A stretch of DNA of 64,000 nucleotides from Amphiura filiformis (Eukaryota > Echinodermata > Ophiuroidea > Amphilepidida > Amphiuridae), in the NCBI RefSeq assembly GCF_039555335.1, contig NC_092629.1, positions 34,969,537 through 35,033,536 on the forward strand, written 5' to 3'. Of the stretch, positions 10,901 through 22,900 are shown piece after piece. The notes beneath the pieces were generated by a model. The model made no database searches, was not told where the DNA came from, and was given only the letters and a program-made list of their open reading frames with translations. Position 1 is the first letter of the stretch. Every line of letters begins with the position of its first letter. Position numbers and translations under genes: made by a program.

Positions 10901-13900
10901 GAAAATGTCTATGGCAACAATTGTTGGGATCTATTTTTAAAAAAACAATAGAGATATTAAAGCGTGCAGGTCATTATTTTGCTTTTTCAGTTTGGACTTA
11001 TGTTATTTTTCTTTTAAATATGACATCAGAAAAGTAGTCAGCTAAATTTTGGGGCAAAACAAAAATCCCGGTTACATCATTTCGTTTTGGAATTAAGAGA
11101 GTATTTTTAAGAGAGACTGTACATGTAAAGTCTTTGAGGTTCCAAAAAGGGCTTTATTGGGACAATGTTCGCGTGTAGCGCGCAAAAAATTGGTATTATA
11201 TACACTATTTTGGCCCATGATCGGGGTGAATTTTGATGGGAAACGGATCTTCCCGATTTCATTTTTGTCAGGGGACACTCTTCCCCCTAGGGCTACGCTA
11301 CTGCTGTTTCATCGCAAAACCTTTAAAGGGGAATTCAAAATTCGTGTGTCTTTTTTTCGGCTGTCAGGTAGCTATCTTTATTCTTCATTAAACAGGACAA
11401 CATTAATGGCAAAGCTAGAAAAACAAATATGAAATTAAGGCGAACAAGCAGTGCAGTGTTTTGTGTAGAAAGCACGAACAAATGTGTGTTTGATATTGAA
11501 CAAGAAATTGAAGAAAAAGCAGCATTAATGACCATTTACCGTAATGCGGTGGGCCGGCACAAGCTGTGAATCCCAAAGTTTTTCAGAAAACGTCTAATTG
11601 CAGGGAAAGGTTACCTAGGGAGTGTTCATAAATACTTTGGTAGGGGGGCTGGAAAATATGTAGGGGGTCATAAAATTTTAGGAGTTCTGAATAGGGGGGG
11701 TTAAAAAAGTTTTGGGTGTATGAACAGGGGGGTTAAAAAGTTTTTGGGCACGTAGAGGGGGGGGTGTAAAAAAACTTTAGCAACATTAGTCCTGAAGCAA
11801 AAAATATAAAATAGCCTGAAATTTTTTTCGCGCGCTACGCGCGCAAATGTTCCCCTAAAACCAGAACAAAAGTTCATTCCAGATAAGGGCATTTGATCAG
11901 GTCCTTTATGTATTTTGAAAAGTCATTCAATATAAGTATGAAGTGTTAAAAATTGTCTTGTTGTCTGTAACTTAATTTTGAGGTTTGTGTCAGTTCCTTC
12001 TGATCTGCTCTTTTAATCATCACCAAAAGACTGCAATAACTTTGTTCTTCTTTAGTGTTGACAATTTTTACAATAATGTTTCATGCAGTACAGATTATTA
12101 ATTTATTATCAACTAAATCATGTTGCTTTACAATTATAGGCGGAGGAATCTTGGAGAACCGGGGTACACGTTTCCACCCCCTAATTTTTCCATGGGGGAC
12201 ATCCCCCTAAAGATCCTAGTACATGTAGGAGGAAAAAAAACAATAACTGCCCTATGCAACTTTTTTAGCACATCGAAAAGCACCGTGTTTTGGGCCCAAA
12301 TAGGGTAAAATTGCACAATTTTGCGCTTCGCGATCACACAAACTGGCCCAGCAAATAGTAAAACACCCCATGTCGGCAGTAGCGTAGCCAGGGGGGCAAG
12401 GGGAAAATGCCCCATGACAAAGATGAATGAAAAAGAAAGATAAAATCTGGAGGGCAAAGGAAAAGAATAGTGGCAAGGAACCCCTTTTCCACCCAAATTC
12501 ACCCTGATCATGGGCCAAAATAGTGTAAAATACAAAACGTTTGCGCGCTGTATGCGCACATTGTCACAATAAAGGCATTTTCATCCCCAATCCCCATCAT
12601 GGGCGAAAATAGTGTACAAATGAGGGGGGGGGGGGTCAAAATAGTTTTGAACCTAATATGAGGGGGGTCAAAAAAGTTTTAGGTCCATTAAGAGGGGGGG
12701 TCAAAAAAGTTTTGGGTTCGCGAAGAGGGGGGTTAAAAAGATTTCGACATGAAAAAAATATTTTCCAGCCCCCCACCAAAGTATTTATGAACACTCCCTT
12801 AAACAAACAAACAAACACATGCGTCATTATATAATAGCGTATATTATTATGTATATAGACCCGCACGGCGCACCCTGCTCCTTTCCTGGTGGCTCACTCA
12901 GATTCATTCAAACTCTCGAAATCTTGCTTAATCACACAATATAGTACAATCCATTGTGGCTAAATCCGAGGTTGAAATAATTTGTGCCAATTAATTTGCG
13001 TTTATCATGATCTAATCACAGAATTGAGGTTTTAGAGCCAAGGACTTAAAAGTAATGCTTGACCAGTGTATTTTAAGATTATGGTGGACATTGCGACTGA
13101 TTGCAGCCAATCGTGGTGACAATACTAATAGTCGGATTAGTTCGTTTCAGGAAAGGCAAAGCAACTGCAAGGTCAAATACCCTACGTGACCCGATTACGT
13201 ACTCATATATCACATCCATACGAAATCGTTGGCCAGGCAACGTTCACACTCGTGGCTCGCTAACGCCGGTTGTTTGCTCTGCACCGAGCGGACGGTGGTT
13301 CAGAACGGTACAGAAAAAAATCTTCTTTCTTCTTTTTTTCCTTCCTCTTATGCAAAACAAACAAACAAACAAACAAAGGGAGTAATTAATCAACGTTTGC
13401 AACTTCCATGTGACAAAACAAATAATATATAAATTAATAAATGACAAGCGTACACTACAGCACACATCCCAGTGAAAAACGGTAATTTAGGCTATATTTA
13501 AGCTGTCCCCCTTACTCCCTTTTCTTTTTTTCAAAGTTCCAAACTGCAAATCGGAAATCATTATTGACAATAACGTCTGACGATGAATCCCCTGGTATAA
13601 ATGTTGACATATTTTGCCCCAAATAAGTGCGATGTTTTCTTAAATATATCGCAATGCAACACGCCTGTAGACCACCTATAGGATGTACAATGTTGTTGAT
13701 CTCTGGTCCGGACGGAGCCATTGCCTAAGGGTCGATATAACGCTAGACGCTATTGGTTAGAAGTTCAAGGGTAGTTAATGACGTCATTAATAAAGTCAAT
13801 GACCTTTGATGCTATTCCACAACATTCTTGAAACAAACATCCAGCATGTTCAGATTCCTGGGAAAAAGATATTTACGGGAGACGTCCTGCGGAAAAAAAA

Positions 13901-16900
13901 ATGTTCTGGTTTGGCTTCTTGTTTGTTTCTCTGACGATAGGGGGAAATGTTTGCACTCTATGTTATAGGCCTAGTAGGTCTACAGATTCGGCCTACTGGT
14001 AGTCACGCGCGCAACGAGAACTGCAATTAATATCGTCGAGGGAGCAGCTTAAATTCTGATACAGATACAGGTCTAAAAAGTACATGTATAAACTTCATCA
14101 AAAATAGCATAAATGAAATTGATTCACATTCAAACACAAAATTTTGACATCACTAATTAATATACCACTAATTAATCCATTGCATTAATTAATTAATACA
14201 AACCGGCAACCTTGTAAATCATGTAATAGACGTAAAGGATGTTGATGTCCCGATATAAATATGACTCGTAAGGTACAGCTCTCTCCGCACGGCTTGTCTC
14301 AAAATTAGCTGCCAAGGAATTTGTCTCACAGAATTTTGTTTTGGTCGAGATTATCGTTTCTCTAAATCTGTCTATTTCAGAATGAAAGCCTTTCCGAGAA
14401 TATTTCTTTGACATTATAAATAGTGATGTTTACCCAGACAAACAAGTACCTATGGATGTTTACATACAGGGCGCCCTCTGTTGTTACACACACTTCAAAA
14501 TAATGCAGCAACCAATAGCGCGAGCGTACACAAAATACTTCGTGCGTAAAATAAGCGATGTCGACAGGTCTGAACGCTGTACCGGCGTCAGCTGAATTCG
14601 AGTACGCTTAGAGGGCAAAGGCATGGAAAATTCCAATCTGTGTATTTATTATTCTAAGGCAGCAACGATGTCTATGCCAGACCACATGTTTCTTTTCAGA
14701 ACGCAACTTGTTTTAATTTTGTGATATTAAGCACCTGCACCTGTAAGCAAGTTCGATGACTGACTTTTTTGGTATTATTTTCTTTGCAACCAATGTTATC
14801 TCAAGTTAGCTCAATCATTAATGCGTTCGACTATGGTGCGAGAGGTTACGGGTTCGAACCCTGGCGGTGCCAAGTGCTTACGTGGAAAATTGAGTTAGCT
14901 TGAAATTCCCCTGGACAAGTAACTTACTGCTAATTGTCTCGTTGTAACCCGTACGAAACTCGGGGAGCTGATCCTGGTTGTGATGGTTATAATGTCTAGG
15001 GTGTGCGCTCTTATAGCAGCAAAGTCCCTGAATTGTTGTTATATGGTTTATGGAATGATGTGGGACCGTAGTGGTCAGCGACAACCTGTCATTAGGAAAC
15101 GAATTTGGAGAAAACCTTCTGTTAATAAAATACTATGCTGAGCCACCAGCCTGGGTGGCTCACGCTCCAGTAATTTCAGATGATTGAGCTCAGTAATACA
15201 TCAAAGAATGTCTTCCAATTCATGAAAGCAAATAGATAATCAACTTATCGGATTAAACGCTTAGAGGGAAGGTCTTGCTGCTCAGCGAGTGTTTGTAATT
15301 ATCAGAAGGTTTTCTCCAAATTCATTCTCTAATGAAAGTCTGCTGTTGAAAGTTGTGTGAGGGTTGTGCCTGTGCGTAGCGCAGTATAAACCACTGCGCT
15401 TTTTTCATCTTTTAAATATTTTCACACCCTTGGATTCATCAAAACATAATAATGGTCAAAATTGATCTGTTGACCAATGCATGTACTATAGCTACGATGG
15501 CGGCATCATGGCATTACACGATTGCCAAGAAGAAAGAACGCGACAGAAAAAGGACCTTAGCCAAAAATGTAAAAAATAACCAAAAACCAAATCAGCTCAA
15601 ATAAACACATTGCAAAGTGGTTTGAATACTAGTGGTTTGAATACTAGTGGTTCTAGTAGTTTGGTCTTATTTGGGAGATTGATATTTTGAACACCATCTT
15701 CCTGCTGCAACATGTTCAAAGAAAAATGCAATTTCTGTTATGCTGCAATTTTGACGAACATTCGTCTCAGATTTTACTTGCATGATAGGGCAGAACTGAT
15801 AATAACCTCATAATTGACAACCTTCACTAGCTTTCACTAAGTCCTTTGAACCCTTCCTATGGACACCCTGTCTGAATGAAATGTCATAAAAATCAATTAT
15901 AAAATATCAAAATTTGATATTTTATAATTGATTTTTATGACTTCATGTCAATGACCCATTAGGTGAGTGCGGCAATAAAAATCAATTCCGTAAAATAGAC
16001 ACGGCGAAAAAGTCTATAATTTATGGATTTTTATTTTGAAATCAAGTAAACCACTCAACCAAACCACTGCATTCAATGAATAAACACAACGTTTTTTAAC
16101 ACAAAAAAGGAGTTTTTTATTATCATTTTTTTTTATAAAACAATTATTTTGTTAGTTGAAAATTGATTTAGCTGTTACGAGAAATGTCACGAAAGAAAAT
16201 CTTTTTTTTTTGCATTCTAAAACCTAACTATCATGTTTTGACTTTAACATCGATATAAAATTTCGTTGTGTATGTTAAATTTCATATTTCAGCTGGAGCA
16301 ACCTATTTTAAACCGAAATTGTGCAATTATATTTAATTGGCCGCGAGTGGATAGATTCTGATACACAAAATGTAATAAATCGTATCACATTTTATGGAAA
16401 ACGTGTTACCATGTTAAGGTACGGAAGCATATTAGTGCCAAATGTAAAAAAAATATTTGCATTATTTTTTTTATTTTTACAATTGGCATCAAAAATATAC
16501 GTAGGTCTATATTGAGAGTTAAAAACAAAAAAATCTTTCATTATGTTCTTAAAAGATTATCACGTTTTCAAACAAACCATACCGTGAATTACAACCTTGT
16601 TTCTAAAGGTACACTCTAATTTTCACTATTCATTTTTCTGAATAGATTCCTTTTTATTTTAATAAGTAACTATTTAAACTTATTATTTGACAAGATTATC
16701 CATTTCAATTTGAATAGGTTCTATTATATCCCCCTCGGATATAATTTGAATATAAACTATTCAAATTCTTTTTTTTTTTGTCATTTTTAAAATAAAAACC
16801 TATTCATTTTTGACAATAACCTATTCAAATATTTAAAAAAATTGATGAGTTTCTTGTCATTTTGATGAGAATATCCGATTCATTTTGAAGAGAAATCTGT

Positions 16901-19900
16901 TTAATTTGAAGAGAATTCAGTTATATCACCATCCGAAAAATTTGACAAGTTTCTGTTCAAAAATGAGTAGATCGTTTTAAGAGACATGTTTGTACTCATT
17001 TTATTAATATCAGATTGACAAATTTTTATTTTTATTAAAATAATCATGTAAATATATTAAATTGTTATTTTTTTTGTTGAAGTTGTGTAATTTGATTGGC
17101 ATATAAAAGCATAATGTGAGGTATGTCGTATTCATAATAAAGGCTGGGCGAGAGACTGCGAGAATTGAAATCAATTGTTTCATTGGATAGCATTGCCATA
17201 TGGTGCCATAATGTTTTAACTCTTTAATACGCGCCAAAAGTATTGCTATCAGACGACATAAAAATGTTATCTAAAATGTGCAAAAAATTCAAGAATTATA
17301 TAGATTTTTATCATTTTAAAAAACAAAATCCATTTTCTACAAATATTATCGCGTAGTTATAAGTTAAATTAATTGTTGGTATGTTTTCGCATTTTTTATT
17401 AAGAATTAATATACCTATTTGTTGTTGATCGAGTAGGCAAAATATTGACATTACAATTTTACAAACCTTAATGCATTGACATCCCATTGTTGTGTTGGCA
17501 GCATTTGACCTAATATATGCGCTTATATTAAACTGGGGCCCGATTAGACAGCTGCGGCTTCGTGGACCCGATACGGAACTCTCAGATTAGCGCGGTTAAT
17601 TTTGTCTATAACTATTTATTTATAAAACTTCCTATAGTACACTACTCTCTTACTAAACGTCATTTTCTTGTCGTTTTATTACCTTCACCAGGCACTGATG
17701 GCCGAAGAAGATTCCATTGAGTTACAGCAGTCAAACAGCAATAATCTACCGCAGCAGCGGACACAGGCGATAAGAACAGAGTCTGACGCCCCAGAGGGGT
17801 ACAAGGACAAGATGGACGCGCCTGGAACAGAAGAACTGGATCTTTTAGATCGGGATCCAACCAGTCTTAATACACATGTTAGGGTGAGTACATGTTTCTT
17901 TGCCTTATTATTTTCGTTAAACTGGACTTACCTCCTTTTATGAAAATTATTCAAATTGATAGCCCTATTATTACTTATCATACTGCACGACTCGTATTGT
18001 TTTCCCGAATCTAGTAGCCTATAATTACCCAGAAAACACAAAACGCCTTTATCGAAAACGTTTAAATGTCGAGTTATATTAGCATAAATAACATTCAGAA
18101 AACATTTAAACATAATATTTAGTGTTGTCAAAATATTTGAAAGTTATTTGGTATGTAGGGCCTAAGTCGTGTGAATTACTTTCTTTTTCCCGCCATTTTT
18201 TTCCAGGTTGGGTTCGAAGAAGTTTTTGCAGAGCCCTATGACATGCACAGTTTTGCTGGTATTTGGGCAACCAGCTACGTCGTTTTTGTAAATGCTAAAT
18301 TCTGGTGCTACAGAATTCTCAGCGCTTTTTGTGGAATACCATTCGCCCTTTGCTGGGGTAAGTTTTTAGTTCAATCGGTCTGTCTGTTTGCTGTCTGTTT
18401 ATTTGTTAAGTGTGGCAAGGTTCTGGCGGACGTTCAGACCGTTTATATTTATAAAAAAAAAAAGACCCAAAAGGTTTTCTGGGGTGGGCGAGCGCTGAGT
18501 GGAGGGGTGGGGAGATAAAAAAAAAAAAGCGCAGTGATTTATAGTGCGCTACGCACAGGCACAACGCCTAGACGTTGATCCACAAGCCTCAGCACACTTT
18601 ACAGGTTGTCGCTGATCACTACGGCCCACATCATTCCATAAACCATTAAACAACAATAAGGGACTTTGCTGCTTCAAAGAGCGCACACCCTAGACATTCC
18701 ACAAATAAATCCACACTTTACACACACTTGCGATTGCACGGATTAAACATAATACACAACGATAGTTCTGGGTGTTTTTTTTACAATACATTTTAAATTT
18801 ATTCAGAAAAATATGTCCTTGACGCTGAAGTACATCAAACTACAGTCGGAACCAACGCTCTGCAGGGTCTATTGTTCTATTGTTTCCGATTAGAGCGCTG
18901 ACATATTGGAAAATGTTGCCAATCAATATTCATGAGAGTGTACATTCAATGTCCAGTTTGCGAAATTGGGTGAGTTGTGTTTGGTAGGTGTGAAATACAT
19001 CTGACTGGGCGTTTTAATTACGTAACGAATAAAAGCATTGACATCATCGAATGGCTGCCCAGTGATGTTATGTGTTTAGTTATTATATAGGCCTAATAAT
19101 TATTATTAAATGTATTCGTCATTCCTTTCTTTTCCCTTCTCTGTACTTATTCTTTCCTAGGCCTACACTTTATCACTCCCTCGCTCTCATTGTCCCCTCT
19201 CACCTCCCTCTCTCATTCCCATCCTTGTCCTTATATTTCTATTTATCTACTTGTCTTTATTATATCTTTTTATTTCTCCTTCCTCCAGCCCTCTCTCATT
19301 CTCCATATCCCTCCTCCCTCTTCCTCCCTCCTCCCTCCCAAGACTTCTTACAGAGGTGAATCTGCCCCTCCCCAACCCCTCCCTCTTTGGGTACGCCACT
19401 ATGTCTATACCAATCTCTTTCTTAAAATAAAATTAAATGGAAATTTATTAAAAACAACCTTTATAGGCCTATACTTATACTTAAATGTATACGTATAGCG
19501 ATTACCATTATAGTGTATAGATATATGGACTGGACATGGCAGCCTTCATACATTCTAATATGTAATCGATCAGAAGAGCATTCAATTTATTTAAATGAAA
19601 CGCCTAACGTCAGGTGGGTGGTAAAGATGATTGCATCGACAGCTAAAGCCTCCTTATAGAATTCAGACCCACACAAGCACACATTTGGGATACGTAAGTA
19701 CAATGGTACCACTTTACACATGACTGCCCTTACACATGACTGTAGTGTGGTCACTTATTGATACTCGCTTGTTGTGTAGAGCGTTAATATGATGCCGGAT
19801 CAGTGACTAATTTAATGGAGGAACCCCTTTCTTCGAAACAATGGTACCACTTTTATGAATAGCCTGTCGCAACTTCTAATCGGCATCAAACGAACAAAAG

Positions 19901-22900
19901 ATTATATAATCTATTGCGACTCTATTTCTATTAAAAGCTCTTTGGTCGGAACTCACAAGTACAATTACCGGAGCTCATTGATTTGAAAACTTGAAAACTT
20001 TCCAACCAAAAACAACAGTATGTACTTCTTATTTATTTTTATTTTTTAAAAGAGTATAGACAAGTATGTCGTGTGTGTGTGGGCGTTTTTAACAATTGGC
20101 AAACATTACATTTAGTCATAAATTATTTGATTGACGATGAAAATTGAATTGAAAATAATCAAATAGATGAGGCACGAATATGAGCGTCAAAGTCTTATCA
20201 TTTGATACAATATTGTACAACAATGTGAACTTTTCAGTTATCATATACCAGCTGTATACAAACGTGCACTTAATTGATTTGAGGAGTCACGACAAAACAA
20301 AAACAACAACAACAACAACAACAAAAAAAGCCGCTTAATTGATATTATGAGAAACCCTTAACTGAACATAAACAATTTATATAACTATAGATACCTATAG
20401 AATTTCACTAATTTCATCAGATTCTTGTTTGACGATGCACTTACGGATGTAATTTCGTTGCTAGTATTTACCTCGAAAATATCTACGTGGCACACTGACA
20501 TCGCCTGGCTAATAATTATTTGGTGCAGCAGAGACATTAAAATGAATACACGGGATCGATACACGTGAATTGCTATGCACGATTTTGATATCAGACGAAA
20601 ATCTTCGTATACTGGGTTAGAAAATGATGAATATCTCCCGTAAATGAACTTAAACCAGATGTGGTCTCATACACTTGAAAATACGTGTTGAACAGATATT
20701 ATAGTCGTTAGCGTGCGCTTTGAAAATTGGCCGTGCGCTTTGAACTCAAAATTTGACCAAAACTCTCAATTTTATATTGCGTTGGTCCTGTAGGCCTATG
20801 GACTACAGCGCGCAGCAGGCTATAGCGGCACTCACTCAAGTGGAGACAGTATATTAACCATTGACCGCAATGTCGTATACAAGCTTGCACAGCGAGAAAT
20901 CAATTACCCCGTCTATTGTCATAGCCTTAGTCAGGTCACTTCGCTAATAATATGCATCTCATAAAGTCCGAATAAAATAGCCATGTGTGGCTGTGGATTC
21001 AATCTACCATGGCGATTTCTACTATGAAGATATCGGGGCGATGTCACTGTGCGTGGTTCCGTGGGCGCCGCCATCTTGAATTTGAGCCGGAAGTAAGCGA
21101 TTCTTTCGAAGTTCGCTGCCGATTTTGAAGCTTTTCATGACAATTCACTTATAATAAACACCCGGGCGTTTATTAGAAACAATACCGGGGTACGGTATCT
21201 CCCAATTGTCCTTTGAATGGACCTTTTCGGTAAATCGGCGCAGATCGGTGTGACGTCAAATGACCACATCTCAGGTGTACTCGCAAAGGCTTATGGGATT
21301 TACCGAAAAGGTCAATTGAAATACCTTTTAAACCAAATCTCTACAGTTTGATCACAAAACACAATTATGAGAATTCATGAAGTGATTTTAGGTTACGTGT
21401 TGAATGTTTTCCTGACAATTATCATGGTTATAATTACGAAACTTTTTATGATCATTAAAAACAATATAGCAAAAAAAACCAACAACAAAAACAACAACAA
21501 CAACATAATGAGACGATCAAAAACACTGATGGAGAAAATGATAAAGGAATTCCCACATTTAGTTGAATTGCATTTGTTTGTTTGTTTGTCTCTATGTTTG
21601 TTTGTTTGTTTGTTTCACGTTTGACTCAATATCAGCACGCATATCAAAATATGACTATACTGTTCTGACTCATTGCAAGTATAGGTCCTATGACAGTTAT
21701 CATGGTTTATAATAGCCTATATGATTACAAATCCTTGATCATAACTGTCTTTTATTGGATTCAGTGTTAATACAAGATAAACAAATTGGGTTAGCAGAGG
21801 TAATTGATGATTTCCATGTGACACTTTTGATTGGCAATTTGACAATAATGTCAACGTAAGCTGCGCCCTTCCAAGCAAAAACATAATACCTGCGATGATT
21901 TATATATGCAGATACTGTATTTGCCTTCGGAAGACGAATACAATATTATTTGCCTCCCAAATTAAAAAAAAACACTGCTCATCGGTTAACTAAAACACCC
22001 CTTGTTGATATTACTTGCCTTGTCAAGTAATTTTAATTAAAACACTTAAATATGAAAATAGTTCTTGAACTTGACACTCGAACATTTTAAGCGTACCCAA
22101 CAAAGAAACGTGTTTTGGTTTTTTTTTGGCTCGACTTGACACGACTAATGCTGGTTTAATGCCGCTTTGCCGCTCTGACGATTATTTTGCTTCACTGCGC
22201 AGTCGCATCAGAAACGCTAGCGGTGACCAGCGACAAGCCGATTATCGAATTATCGATCACTCCTCCGCTTTTTGCCCAAGCAGCAGCATCGCTGGGAGTT
22301 AGATTCAAGTCAACTCGGAGCGGTGGCACTCTGACGTATGAGCTGAACATAATACGATTATGGAGCGGTGTAGAGCGGTATGAAGTACTGGTAACCAAAT
22401 GGTCGTTGATCTGTAGAAGCTTGTAGAGTATATCTTGGCAGTACAGCAGCATAAAGATATCACAATTTATTAAAGGCGACCAATATAAAGCCAGAAAGGT
22501 TTCTCCCACAGTAAAGGATAGTACACATGTGCATGTGCATTTCCTGGTCCAGCACTTGGGCCGGGGATATAATGAGATTAACCAGAGGATGATTTAAGCA
22601 CTTCCCACCACGCCACTGTGTTGACTTGCGGTTAGCACAGCTGCATGTGAGTGAACATGACACCACTGCTCGCACATTGCATTGACGGGCATGGTTAAAT
22701 TTGAATTTGGACTGATATATTTACAATAAAAACGCATTCAAAATGCTAGTCGATTTCACATTTTATGTTACCTACAGAAGGTGTGAGTTATCCTTTATGC
22801 ATACATCACTTTTGTTCTGAAATCGACCAAGTAATAATGACACACGCACAATTCTTAAACAACATCTTTTGCACAGAATTCAATGGGATTTGAAAAGTAA

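Larger units (their letters stand above)
8101..17691 (+). other. Intron between caveolin candidate exons 2 and 3
   Basis: A 9.6-kb intron. Apart from the elements listed it holds short direct and inverted repeats of GGCACAAAGACGTA at about 8886-9120, GCGCGC-containing fragments of an hAT-like repeat at 11097-11300 and 12300-12560, AACA microsatellites (about 12801-12821 and 13357-13377), and a very AT-rich stretch at 16600-17400 with degenerate TATTCAAATT phrases. I see no other exon. Confidence 0.6.

Noticed and set aside
11284..12390. A single hAT element between CTACGCTACTG (11294) and CAGTAGCGTAGCC (12370)
   Set aside because: The two ends face away from each other, so they cannot bound one element; they are more likely parts of separate fragments.
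14806..14872. Functional tRNA gene (also at 3285, 51232, 51590, 51990 and 55327)
   Set aside because: A and B boxes are present but acceptor stems do not pair convincingly and SINE-like bodies follow.
20491..21051. A true 12- or 23-RSS with nonamer at the element ends
   Set aside because: The heptamer match is clear, but no ACAAAAACC-like nonamer is evident at 12 or 23 bp inside either end.
22187..22509. Open frames on both strands (79 and 105 codons)
   Set aside because: No homology recognised. GAGCGG/CCGCTC phrases at both edges suggest a small repeat instead.
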